A DNA stretch of 64,000 nt, taken from positions 1-64,000 of the forward strand of contig JAVJOW010000029.1 in assembly GCA_040216555.1 (NCBI GenBank), written 5' to 3'. This document shows positions 45,616 through 54,421 of the stretch, piece by piece. The first letter of the stretch is position 1. The number at the start of each line of letters is the position of its first letter. The notes below the pieces were generated by a model. It worked only from the letters and a program-made list of their open reading frames with translations. It was not told where the DNA came from and did not search any database. The position numbers and the translations under genes are program-made. The stretch is from Arenibacter sp040216555. GTDB taxonomy: Bacteria; Bacteroidota; Bacteroidia; Flavobacteriales; Flavobacteriaceae.

Positions 45616-46635
45616 ATGAACAACACCATGCAAATTACCTCCCAACAAATGCAGGATGTGCTCTACAAACTGTTCTTAAAATATAAGTTCTCCCAGGAAA
45701 AGGCCCGCTTATTGGCCCAAACCTATACCGAGAGCACCTTGGCCGGGGTAAATTCGCATGGGATTAACCGTGTGCCTCTATTTCTGGAATATGTTGAAAA
45801 CGGTAGCGTTAAAATTGAGGCCGAAGCAAAAAAAGTGGAGACATTTGGCAATATAGAACGTTGGGATGGGAACTATGGCCCGGGCATCATCAATGCTACC
45901 AAGTGTACCAACCGGGCCGTGGAACTGGCCAAGACACATGGAATGGGACTAGTGGCTTTGCGCAATACCAATCACTGGATGCGCGGCGGCACCTACGGAA
46001 AACTGGCTGCGGATGCTGGTTGCATTTCCATCCTATTTACCAATACACAACCCAATATGCCGCCATGGGGAGGTAAGGACAGCCGAATAGGCAACAATCC
46101 GTTCATTGTATCTATTCCCAGGAAAGGTGGAAATGTGGTGTTGGATATGGCCATTTCACAGTTCGCTTTCGGAAAGATCAACGACTATAAACTAAGGGGC
46201 AAAAAACTACCCTTTCCTGGGGGGTGGGATGCCAATGACGAACTGTCCAACGATCCCGAGAAAATTATGGTAAAGGAGCGCGGTCTGCCCATTGGATATT
46301 GGAAAGGTTCTGCCCTATCCATAATTTTGGATATGTTGGCCACCCTTTTGTCTGCCGGAAATTCTACCTATAAGGTAGGGCAAAAAGATTTTGAAACCGG
46401 GATCTCCCAGGTCTACCTATGTATTTACCAAGAAGTTTTTAACGACAAGGCATTGCAGGAAAAACTATTGAACGAAATTATTGAATACACCCATGACGTG
46501 GAACCCATGCAGGCCGACGATAAGATTTATTATCCTGGGGAAAGGAGTGCCCTTACCAGGGAAGAAAATATAAAGAACGGGATGCCAGTGAGCGAAGTTG
46601 TTTGGAGAAAGATAATGGTACTGGCAGAATCATAA
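45616..46635 (+). CDS. yiaK: 2,3-diketo-L-gulonate reductase-like (malate/L-lactate dehydrogenase family)
   Basis: 339 residues; an internal start at 45628 is also possible. It belongs to the Ldh_2 (YiaK/MDH_L2_dehydrogenase) NAD(P)-dependent family. Clear markers are SHGINRVPLF, GLVALRNTNHWMRGGTYGKLA, NTQPNMPPWGGKDSRIGNNPFI, MAISQFAFGKI and GLPIGYWKGSALSIILDMLATLLS, which align with E. coli YiaK along its length. It reduces 2,3-diketo-L-gulonate in E. coli; whether this copy uses the same substrate is uncertain. It starts downstream of five 11 bp repeats, and a broken 5' copy lies 1.5 kb upstream. Confidence 0.85.
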   Translation: MNNTMQITSQQMQDVLYKLFLKYKFSQEKARLLAQTYTESTLAGVNSHGINRVPLFLEYVENGSVKIEAEAKKVETFGNIERWDGNYGPGIINATKCTNRAVELAKTHGMGLVALRNTNHWMRGGTYGKLAADAGCISILFTNTQPNMPPWGGKDSRIGNNPFIVSIPRKGGNVVLDMAISQFAFGKINDYKLRGKKLPFPGGWDANDELSNDPEKIMVKERGLPIGYWKGSALSIILDMLATLLSAGNSTYKVGQKDFETGISQVYLCIYQEVFNDKALQEKLLNEIIEYTHDVEPMQADDKIYYPGERSALTREENIKNGMPVSEVVWRKIMVLAES

Positions 46636-46666
46636 GAAATTAAGACAAATATATATATTAAAAGAA

Positions 46667-47374
46667 ATGAAAAAATCCACCATAGAAGAAATTAGAGAGC
46701 GGTTCGACAAGGATGTGGAACGCTTCTCTAATTTGGACACAGGCCAACTTACCACCATCGACGCCAAAATTTCCTTGGAATTGATTACTGAGGCGGCCAA
46801 AAGAATTGCCCCCAATGCAGAGCAATTATTGGACATTGGATGTGGCGCTGGAAATTATTCCTTAAAGATGCTATCGAAGCTCCCCAACTTGGAATGCACC
46901 TTGGTAGACCTTAGTGGACCAATGTTGGCCAAGGCCTTCCAAAGGGTAACTGAACAGACCAATAAAAAGGTACATGTGGTAAAAGGAGATGTTAGAGAAG
47001 TATCTCTAAAGCAAAACCATTACGATATTATTTTAGCGGGGGCCGTGCTGCACCATTTAAGGGACGACCAAGATTGGGAAACAACCTTTAAAAAAATATA
47101 TGGCCTGCTAAAGCCTGGAGGCTGCTTTATGATTTCGGACCTAATTACCCAGGACACCGAAATACTCAGTGAATATACCTGGGAAAGATATGGCGATTAT
47201 TTGGAGGAATTGGGCGGAAAGGAATACAGAAAAAAAGTGTTGGATTATGTGGCCAAAGAGGATTCTCCAAGATCTATGAACTATCAGCTGGACCTTATGA
47301 AAAAGATGGGTTTCAGCCAGGTGGAGATATTGCATAAGAATATGTGTTTTGGAGCTTTTGGGGGCATAAAATAG
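46667..47374 (+). CDS. Class I SAM-dependent methyltransferase
   Basis: 235 residues. The motif I LLDIGCGAGNYSLKML binds SAM, the acidic end of strand 2 is CTLVDLSGPMLAKA, and the catalytic region carries YDIILAGAVLHHLRDDQDW and LLKPGGCFMISDLIT. The acceptor is not apparent. It begins 31 bp after the yiaK-like stop, so co-transcription with that gene is likely. Confidence 0.87.
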   Translation: MKKSTIEEIRERFDKDVERFSNLDTGQLTTIDAKISLELITEAAKRIAPNAEQLLDIGCGAGNYSLKMLSKLPNLECTLVDLSGPMLAKAFQRVTEQTNKKVHVVKGDVREVSLKQNHYDIILAGAVLHHLRDDQDWETTFKKIYGLLKPGGCFMISDLITQDTEILSEYTWERYGDYLEELGGKEYRKKVLDYVAKEDSPRSMNYQLDLMKKMGFSQVEILHKNMCFGAFGGIK

Positions 47375-47495
47375 GTGTTCTGTCCATTTACCGACAAAAT
47401 GCATTTAATTTAGGTTGAACCGCATTTATATCGTACCCATAGATGCAACAATATTTTGCGGGAAGTTGTAAATTATAAGTCAAAAATTAAAGGGT

Positions 47496-48587
47496 ATGAC
47501 TTCAAATGTAAAATTCCGATGTATATACCTAATCCTTATTTCCGTTTTTGGACTTGTGTCCTGTGGATCATCTTCTACTAAAACCATAGAGATAAAGGGG
47601 GTCTACGGAAATCCGAAACCCCTTTGGGAAAAAGGTTATAAACTCAACGACCTTGGAGTAAATGCCATATTTGTCCACAGTGGATCCATTAATGAGGACA
47701 TGTTAGACCGGGCCAGGGCCGAAGGGGCCAGAGTCTATGCCGAATTCGCCACTTTGAACGGCAAAGGTTATGTAAATACCCATCCAGAGGCCTGGGCCGT
47801 AAATGAGAAAGGAGAAAGAGTTGAGTCAGCTACCTGGTTTATGGGTGCCTGCCCTACCGAACCCGGTTTTAGAAAATATCGTTTTGACCAGCTGCGCGAC
47901 CTACTTCTAGAGTATGATCTGGATGGGGTGTGGATGGACTATGTGCACTGGCATGCCCAATTTGAAGACCCAGAGCCCATTTTGCCCGAAACTTGCTTTT
48001 GTAGGCATTGTCTCAATAGTTTTTCAAAGGACAGCAACATCCGTTTGCCGGATGCCACAACTCCTGAAAAGGCAGAATATATTCTTAACAACCACGATGC
48101 TGCATGGCGAAAATGGCGTTGCGCTGTTATTTTCGATTGGACTTCAAATATCAAGAGTATTATGACCGAAATTAGACCAGATGCCCTTCTTGGCCTTTAT
48201 CATTGTCCTTGGACCGACGAGGAATATAATGGCGCTAGGGAACGTATTCTGGGTTTGGATTACAATCTTTTGAAGAAAACCATAGATGTTTTTTCGCCTA
48301 TGGTCTACCACCAAAGAATGGGTAGAGCCCCAAGTTGGGTTGAGGAAAACATAGAATGGTTCAGCAACCAGATAGGTGCTGAAGATGGTGCCTACCCCAA
48401 AATATGGCCAATTGTTCAGGCCTATAATGAGCCGGGTATTGTTACCAATGAAGCCTTTGAAACGGTACTGCGGGGCGGACTAGCTGGCAAGTCTTCTGGA
48501 GTCATGATGTTCACCACCCATGCCATTGCTGAGGATGAAGGCAAAACGGAGGTGATGAAAAAGGTATACCAAAACCCAATGAAATAG
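47496..48587 (+). CDS. Glycosidase-like lipoprotein (TIM-barrel, GHL-type)
   Basis: 363 residues with a lipoprotein signal ending LVSCGSSS. The remainder resembles family 10-like/GHL putative glycoside hydrolases: GVNAIFVHSGSIN, GARVYAEFATLNGKGYVNTHPEAW, CPTEPGFRKYRFDQLRDLLLEYDLDGVWMDYVHW, and the C-rich CFCRHCLNSFS with four Cys or His positions that could bind zinc. The downstream segment has MVYHQRMG and IWPIVQAYNEPG. Substrate unknown. It lies after the methyltransferase with a 121 bp gap. Confidence 0.8.
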   Translation: MTSNVKFRCIYLILISVFGLVSCGSSSTKTIEIKGVYGNPKPLWEKGYKLNDLGVNAIFVHSGSINEDMLDRARAEGARVYAEFATLNGKGYVNTHPEAWAVNEKGERVESATWFMGACPTEPGFRKYRFDQLRDLLLEYDLDGVWMDYVHWHAQFEDPEPILPETCFCRHCLNSFSKDSNIRLPDATTPEKAEYILNNHDAAWRKWRCAVIFDWTSNIKSIMTEIRPDALLGLYHCPWTDEEYNGARERILGLDYNLLKKTIDVFSPMVYHQRMGRAPSWVEENIEWFSNQIGAEDGAYPKIWPIVQAYNEPGIVTNEAFETVLRGGLAGKSSGVMMFTTHAIAEDEGKTEVMKKVYQNPMK

Positions 48588-48717
48588 TCTGGCCAATACT
48601 CACTTAAACAGAATGTATTTTATTACCATAACATTTCCCAAAGTCATGACATTCAACATACTACAGTAATGATAGTGCCGAACCGACCTTAAATTCGACC
48701 AAATATATTAGAAAATT

Positions 48718-49887
48718 TTGAAATCTATTTCCAGGACAGTTTGGGTATTATCAGTGGTGAGTCTGTTTACGGATACGGCAAGTGAAATGCTCTATCCCAT
48801 AATGCCCATTTACTTAGAATCTATTGGGTTTTCCATTGTACTGATCGGAATCCTGGAAGGAATTGCCGAAGCAACGGCCGGACTAAGCAAAGGTTATTTT
48901 GGCAAATTATCCGACGCTTCCGGAAGACGGGTTCCCTTTGTACAGTTAGGTTATGCTTTTAGTGCCATCTCAAAACCTATGATGGCCATATTTATTTTCC
49001 CTCTTTGGATTTTTTTTGCACGTACCTTGGATCGCTTCGGAAAAGGCATACGCACAGGGGCACGGGATGCTATGCTATCTGAAGAGGCCACACCTAGTAC
49101 AAAAGGCAAAATTTTTGGATTTCATAGGTCTATGGATACATTGGGTGCCGTTATCGGACCCTCCTTTGCGCTTCTCTATCTCTACTACTATCCGGAGGAC
49201 TATAGCACCTTATTTTTTATTGCATTTGTTCCTGGGCTGTTGGCAATAACAACTACATTTTATCTAAAAGACAAAAAAGAAAAATTAGCCACATCCGAAG
49301 TAAGGCCCTCCTTATTCTCTTTTTTAAAGTACTGGAGTAGCAGTCCCACTGAATACCGAAAAGTTGTTACAGGGTTATTGGCATTTACCTTGGTAAACAG
49401 TTCAGATGTATTTCTTTTACTTCAGGCCAAACAATCTGGCCTTGACGATACTATGGTTATCGGAATTTATATTTTCTATAATCTCATTTACGCCATGTTT
49501 GCCTTTCCTTTGGGCATACTTGCGGATAAAGTAGGCCTAAAAACAATTTTTATCTTGGGCCTTAGCTTATTCGCCTTAGTGTACTTTGGAATGGCCATAA
49601 ATACAAATTTGTATTTCTTTTTTGGTCTGTTTTTTATTTACGGAGTATATGCATCAACTACTGAAGGAATATCTAAGGCCTGGATTTCAAATATCTCCGA
49701 TAGAAAAGATACGGCAACTGCTATTGGAACCTATACTGGATTGCAAAGCATATGTACCATGATTGCCAGTTCACTGACCGGCTTTATTTGGTTTTGGTTA
49801 GGCGCTAAGTTTGCCTTCATAATTACCGCCTGCGCAACGGTATTGGTCGTTATCTACTTTCTGGGTATACCCAAATCAATAAGGTAA
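48718..49887 (+). CDS. MFS transporter (drug/multidrug-type)
   Basis: 389 residues, about 12 membrane segments. The chosen start is a TTG codon; the first ATG in frame is 24 codons inside and would cut off the first membrane segment. Conserved MFS motif A-like stretches occur at FGKLSDASGRRVPFVQLG and GILADKVGLKTIFILG, and the F-x-R-x-x-D/R-FG-GIRTGARDAMLSE loop follows. Substrate unknown. It lies 130 bp after the glycosidase-like gene. Confidence 0.85.
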   Translation: MKSISRTVWVLSVVSLFTDTASEMLYPIMPIYLESIGFSIVLIGILEGIAEATAGLSKGYFGKLSDASGRRVPFVQLGYAFSAISKPMMAIFIFPLWIFFARTLDRFGKGIRTGARDAMLSEEATPSTKGKIFGFHRSMDTLGAVIGPSFALLYLYYYPEDYSTLFFIAFVPGLLAITTTFYLKDKKEKLATSEVRPSLFSFLKYWSSSPTEYRKVVTGLLAFTLVNSSDVFLLLQAKQSGLDDTMVIGIYIFYNLIYAMFAFPLGILADKVGLKTIFILGLSLFALVYFGMAINTNLYFFFGLFFIYGVYASTTEGISKAWISNISDRKDTATAIGTYTGLQSICTMIASSLTGFIWFWLGAKFAFIITACATVLVVIYFLGIPKSIR

Positions 49888-50207
49888 ATTAGTAGGGATT
49901 TTTTTTAACTGAAAAGTAACTCCGATTTCGACTCCGCTCAGGTCCAAGGGAAGGAGCTTTTTTTGTTGTCTTTGTGTGCATTAGTACCGAGCATATATTA
50001 GCAGCTCGGAAATCTGCTTTTTTGAGTGAAGAGATGGCTACTACTAGGAAATGTAAATCCTGCCATGAAGTCCTCCCAAGGAGGGGGAACTTGATTCTCA
50101 TCAATATTAATAATTACGTTAGCACATCTGGGCGAAAGCTAGGTTGGAGGCCTTTAAAAAAAGTAATACCATTTATATATTGTGAGGAACGTCGATTTCC
50201 AGTAACT
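49888..50207. other. Gap before element R2a
   Basis: About 320 bp with short repeat-like patches (TTTCGACTCCGCTC at about 49925). A 99-codon frame (49974-50273) overlaps the repeat and has no domain, so no gene is called. Confidence 0.4.
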
Positions 50208-50418
50208 CCCCCTGCTGGCGCGAGCATCACGCTAGTGCCAAAACAGACACTTGTTCAGAATAAATGGGGTTAATTATGAAATTATTTTTTCTCTTTATCT
50301 TTAGCGTAAGCTTAGTTGGCTTAGAATAATTTGAATAAGCCTTCTGGAATATATTTTATGTGCTCGTACCTGATGGCAATGCAGAATAATACAGTACGAG
50401 CATGATGCTAGCGCCAGC
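50208..50418 (+). repeat. Dispersed element R2, copy a
   Basis: Begins with CCCCTGCTGGCGCGAGCATC, hairpin arms CGAGCAT/ATGCTCG-like, and ends in the opposite orientation with GTACGAGCATGATGCTAGCG. Internal TGCTCGTAC and GTACGAGCA also pair (50361-50369 with 50394-50402). It is a short inverted-repeat-bounded, non-coding element. Copy b at 51175-51346 shares both ends and parts of the interior. Confidence 0.6.
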
Positions 50419-50473
50419 GATGGGCACTGCGCTTAGCTCAACCATGTAGCAAATGAAAAAAAACGTGCCGAAA

Positions 50474-51133
50474 ATGAAAACTGGAATAATAACTGGATGT
50501 AGTAGAGGAATCGGATTGGCAACAGCTAAACTACTAACAGATAATGACAATATAAAGGTTATTGGAACTTCAACTTCGGGAAATTCCCCAATTTCAAAAT
50601 CAAACTTTGAATGTTATATATTAAATCTTTCTGAAAGTAAATCGATAAAGAATTTCATTCATATTATTGGTAATAAAAAAATTGATTTTCTTATTAATAA
50701 TGCTGGAATTCTATTAGAAAAATGGAATGAATCAGCTATTAACTTCGAACAATTAGAACAGACGTTTCATGTAAATCTATTCGGAACAATTCAATTAACT
50801 GAAAAACTGATTTCTAATTTCAACAAAAACGGGCACATAATTAATGTTACTTCAGATTGGGGTTCGTTCAGTGAAAAGAATTTTGATGAATTTCAACCAC
50901 ATTATAAAATGTCAAAATCTGCCTTAAATATGTATACAAAACTACTAGCAAAAAGACTTGAAAAACATAATATAATTGTTTCGTCTATTGATCCTGGATG
51001 GACTAAAACCGATATGGGTGGAAGTGAAGCTTCAAGAAAACCCATTGAAGTTGCTAATGACATTAAAAATTTACTGGTTAAAATGCCTAAAAGTGGAAAC
51101 TTTTGGCATCAAGGAAAAATAAGAGAATGGTAA
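50474..51133 (+). CDS. SDR family oxidoreductase
   Basis: 219 residues from the ATG at 50474 (an ATG 7 codons upstream is also open). The Rossmann motif GIITGCSRGIGLATAKLL, the NNAG motif (FLINNAGILLEK), the catalytic Ser region NVTSDWGSFS and the YxxxK (HYKMSKSALNMY) are all in place. It reduces or oxidises an alcohol/ketone pair with NAD(P); substrate unknown. Its DNA is more AT-rich than that of the sulfatase or Gfo/Idh genes, and it lies between two R2 elements, consistent with acquisition as a unit. Confidence 0.87.
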   Translation: MKTGIITGCSRGIGLATAKLLTDNDNIKVIGTSTSGNSPISKSNFECYILNLSESKSIKNFIHIIGNKKIDFLINNAGILLEKWNESAINFEQLEQTFHVNLFGTIQLTEKLISNFNKNGHIINVTSDWGSFSEKNFDEFQPHYKMSKSALNMYTKLLAKRLEKHNIIVSSIDPGWTKTDMGGSEASRKPIEVANDIKNLLVKMPKSGNFWHQGKIREW

Positions 51134-51174
51134 AATACACTACACAATAATGGCTAAAATTATTTGCCACTAAT
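51134..51174. other. Short spacer before R2b
   Basis: Nothing recognised. Confidence 0.3.
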
Positions 51175-51346
51175 CCCCGGCTGGCGCGAGCATCATGCTC
51201 GTGCCACAGCAGTCACATATTTAGAATTATTTCTTCAAAATCTATAGTATAACTATATTTTTAATTCGCTTCATGGCAAATACTTCAGATTGTCTTCCCT
51301 AATAACAATGTTCCACAATTGTACGGCTCGAGCATGATGCCTGGCC
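51175..51346 (+). repeat. Dispersed element R2, copy b
   Basis: Starts CCCCGGCTGGCGCGAGCATC with a perfect hairpin GAGCAT-C-ATGCTC, and ends GTACGGCTCGAGCATGATGC in opposite orientation. Interior CAG-CAC-TTTAGAAT-type segments resemble copy a. Both copies are in the same orientation and lie on either side of the SDR gene. Confidence 0.6.
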
Positions 51347-51522
51347 GAAAGGTAGACTCCGCCAGTATTGTAATGGAATCTGGATCTATGGTTATAGATA
51401 TATTTTTTATCTGTTTTAACTAACAATAAATAAGGGACAAAAGGGTAACAATTCGTCTGATTAAGAATGTACTCTCATTTTAATTTTGTAAACTAGCTGG
51501 CATATCTAACGATTATACAATT
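51347..51522. other. Upstream region of the DUF4019 gene
   Basis: About 175 bp. Nothing conserved recognised. Probably contains the promoter of the lipoprotein gene. Confidence 0.35.
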
Positions 51523-51987
51523 ATGAGAAAATCAATTAGTAAATTCTTTATGCTCGTGCTTTTTATAGGGTTATACTCCTGTAAATTCGATCCTAAAAAG
51601 GAGGAAGTCGGTACTGTTATTACGAAGTCATCTATTTCAGATAAAACAAAAGAAGAAGTAGTCAATGATGCAAAAGAATGGTTGGGATTGATTTATGACA
51701 ATAATTATTCCCAAAGTTGGGATAATGCCGCTTCCCTTTTTCAAAACGCTATTTCAAAAGAGCAATGGACGCAACAATTAAGTGGTATTGTGCCTCCTTT
51801 AGGAAAGGTGATCAGTAGGGATTTGATTTCATCAGAATATCATACAACACTACCTGGTGCCCCTGATGGGGAGTATATTGTAATTCAATTTAAAACCTCA
51901 TTTGAAAATAAAAATGAAAGTATAGAGACCGTTACCCAGATGAAGGATGGTGACCAATGGAAAGTATCCGGGTATTTTATTAAATAA
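51523..51987 (+). CDS. DUF4019 lipoprotein
   Basis: 154 residues with a lipoprotein signal (FMLVLFIGLYSC). The mature portion matches the DUF4019 pattern: NDAKEWLGLIYDNNYSQSWDNA, SKEQWTQQLSGIVPPLGKV, SSEYHTTLPGAPDGEYIVIQF and WKVSGYFIK, all typical of small secreted stress or surface-linked proteins of unknown role. Single gene. Confidence 0.85.
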   Translation: MRKSISKFFMLVLFIGLYSCKFDPKKEEVGTVITKSSISDKTKEEVVNDAKEWLGLIYDNNYSQSWDNAASLFQNAISKEQWTQQLSGIVPPLGKVISRDLISSEYHTTLPGAPDGEYIVIQFKTSFENKNESIETVTQMKDGDQWKVSGYFIK

Positions 51988-52086
51988 GGACCTGAGAAAT
52001 CCTTTTGAATACTAAAAAATAAGGCCGCCCAAATTATTAAACTTGTTAGCCAAATAACACTTTACAAATTAAATTCCAGAAAGAAT

Positions 52087-52416
52087 ATGAATGAAACAAT
52101 TACTTTAAGGAATAGCCCAAAATTGGACATTAGGTTTCAAAAAGATATGTTTGAAATCGTGGACCAGCTAACGCCAAAGAACAATGGCCTATATGGTTAT
52201 GGCAGTTTAAAGTCGGTCCAATTAAAAAAAGGCTGGCTGCTTTCCCTGCTAAGTTACATTCCATTTTTCTGGACAGTCCCCTTTGAACCAGGATATAGAA
52301 ACAGAACGCATCTAAATATTGAATTGGCGGAAAAGAACCTTAAAATATGGTTGGCGGGATCGGATATGGGTAAAGCCGTAAGCGTAAAGCAGGAATTGAA
52401 CAATAAAAAAGCATGA
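52087..52416 (+). CDS. Small protein of unknown function, one hydrophobic patch
   Basis: 109 residues, no signal peptide. The central WLLSLLSYIPFFWTVPFEPGY may be a membrane hairpin or a buried core, followed by NRTHLNIELAEKNLKIWLAGSD. Its stop overlaps the sulfatase start (ATGA), so the two are translationally coupled. No family is recognised. Confidence 0.7.
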   Translation: MNETITLRNSPKLDIRFQKDMFEIVDQLTPKNNGLYGYGSLKSVQLKKGWLLSLLSYIPFFWTVPFEPGYRNRTHLNIELAEKNLKIWLAGSDMGKAVSVKQELNNKKA

Positions 52417-54014
52417 TATCAAGAATAGTATTTTGTTTTGCGCTTTTAAGTACAAAAATGTGGCTAAATTCTTATGCACAAGACCGTCCAAATATTCTTT
52501 TTGCCATTAGTGATGATCAGTCATTTTTCCATACCAGCTTTGAAGGTTCCAAGTTTGTAAAAACACCTGCCTTTGATAGAGTTGCCTCTGAGGGCGTATA
52601 TTTTTCCAACGCTTATGCCGGTTCTCCCGGATGCGCGCCTTCCCGCAGCGCCATTATTACAGGTAGACACCATTGGCAAAATGAACAGGCCGGACAACAT
52701 GCCTCTGCATGGTTACAAAAGTATGTGCCCTTTGTTGATCTCCTTGAAAAAAATGGATATGCCACGGGAAGAACCGGAAAAGGAGTGGGCCCTTTCCAAT
52801 ATGCCCGTACGGAGGAAGACTCGCTTTGGCGAAAAACCGATGCTGCAGGAGTTGCGCATAGTAATCTTAGATATGAGGAGCAAAACGATGAGCGTTTTGC
52901 CACTGGCATTAATACCACCAATTACTATGGAAATTTTAGATATTTTGTAGAGAATATTAAAAAGGATAAACCATTTTTTTTCTGGTATGGGGGCTATGAA
53001 CCTCACAGAAGCTACGAAAAAGGGTCATGGAAAAATATGTCCAAAAAATTGGAGGATGTAGAGGTGCCCCAATTTCTACCCGATAATGACGAGATAAGGG
53101 GAGATCTATTGGATTATGCGGTGGAAATAGAATGGTTTGATCTTCATCTCCAAAGAATGCTGGAATATTTGGATGACATTGGAGAATTGGAAAACACCAT
53201 TGTAATCGTAACTGCCGACAATGGTATGCCTTTTCCCCGTGCCAAGGCTAATAGTTATGAATATGGAGTCCATGTTCCTTTTGCCGTTAGGTTCCCAAAG
53301 GAATTTCCAGGAAATAGGGTTGTGGAGGATCCTATTGGTTTTATTGATTTGGCACCGACCATTCTTGAAGTAACCAATACCTCCACTAAAGGAATGCTGC
53401 CTATTACCGGTAAAAGTATACTGGACCTGTTAAAATCCAAAGCAAGTGGCGTATTGTCCATAACAAATAGAACTGCGTACTCTGGTAGGGAACGCCACTC
53501 TTCCTCAAGATATTTGAATTGGGGATATCCACAAAGGTCCTTACGAAAAGGGGACTTTCTATTCATATGGAACATGAAACACGACCGATGGCCAGCAGGA
53601 GCCCCACAAAAGTATTCGGAAAATGATTCCTTGCAATTGCTCCCTTTATATGGGCTGAACAAAAACAATACCTACATTAATGGTAGTGCCTATACGGATA
53701 TAGATGATTGCCCCACAAAAGCCTACCTGATTGAAAACCACGAGGATGACTCCATTTTGCCCTATTTCGATTTAGCGGTAGATAAACGTCCCGAATATGA
53801 ACTTTACAATGTGCAGCAAGATCCTTCCTGTTTAAAAAATTTATCTGGGACAACATCATTTAAAAAAATTGAAGCGTCTTTACAAACCGAACTCTTGAGC
53901 GAATTGAAAAAATCCAAAGACCCACGTATTGTAGGTCCCGATCCAGAAGTATTTGATAGCTATAAGCGATATTCCCCTATGAGAAAATTCCCAAAACCCG
54001 GTTCTGTAAATTAG
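52413..54014 (+). CDS. Secreted sulfatase (formylglycine type)
   Basis: 533 residues with a signal peptide (IVFCFALLSTKMWLNSYAQ). Metal residues DD at Asp34-Asp35 (ISDDQSFF), the modification site GCAPSRS with Cys74 in the C-x-P-S-R context (converted to formylglycine by a maturase), TGRHHW and the later VTADNGMPFPR (metal Asp-Asn) are all present. The family hydrolyses sulfate esters on glycans. Its substrate is unknown. It overlaps the preceding small ORF by 4 bp, and no anaerobic maturase is visible in the window. Confidence 0.9.
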   Translation: MISRIVFCFALLSTKMWLNSYAQDRPNILFAISDDQSFFHTSFEGSKFVKTPAFDRVASEGVYFSNAYAGSPGCAPSRSAIITGRHHWQNEQAGQHASAWLQKYVPFVDLLEKNGYATGRTGKGVGPFQYARTEEDSLWRKTDAAGVAHSNLRYEEQNDERFATGINTTNYYGNFRYFVENIKKDKPFFFWYGGYEPHRSYEKGSWKNMSKKLEDVEVPQFLPDNDEIRGDLLDYAVEIEWFDLHLQRMLEYLDDIGELENTIVIVTADNGMPFPRAKANSYEYGVHVPFAVRFPKEFPGNRVVEDPIGFIDLAPTILEVTNTSTKGMLPITGKSILDLLKSKASGVLSITNRTAYSGRERHSSSRYLNWGYPQRSLRKGDFLFIWNMKHDRWPAGAPQKYSENDSLQLLPLYGLNKNNTYINGSAYTDIDDCPTKAYLIENHEDDSILPYFDLAVDKRPEYELYNVQQDPSCLKNLSGTTSFKKIEASLQTELLSELKKSKDPRIVGPDPEVFDSYKRYSPMRKFPKPGSVN

Positions 54015-54421
54015 TTGCAAACTACAAATGAAATTAATGTATCAGAAACTAGGCTGCTTCGCTACTAGAACTTAGATACCAGACTCCTTTTTTGTACTGA
54101 ATCTAATCTCCAGATTCTTGGCTCCTGGTCCACGGATTATGACCATCCCTGAACACTGTTCAATGAAAGCCCTTCTCGATACAATCCTCCTCTGTCGGGT
54201 CACCTACCTACCTTTAGGCAGACTCGAAGTGACGACTTTCAACTTTTAAACATTGAACATAAGCATTATTTATTGCTAATTGTTAGCTACTGTCAGCCGC
54301 CCACTGAATACTGCCTACTGATTGCTACTGTTTACTAAAAACAGACTAAGGTATCCCACGAAAAAGGGAAGAAGCCTTTGCCCCTTCCCCTCTGTTATAA
54401 TTTTTAGGTCACCTCTGCGTA
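54015..54421. other. 407 bp gap with short repeats
   Basis: Contains CCTACCTTTAGGCAGACTCGA at about 54208-54228, which resembles family B of the REP-like elements, and low-complexity CTACTG stretches near 54290-54335. No ORF was supported. Confidence 0.4.

Noticed and set aside
49974..50273. 99-codon open frame
   Set aside because: Its end lies inside the R2a repeat, it has no domain, and the AT/hairpin context explains the open frame.
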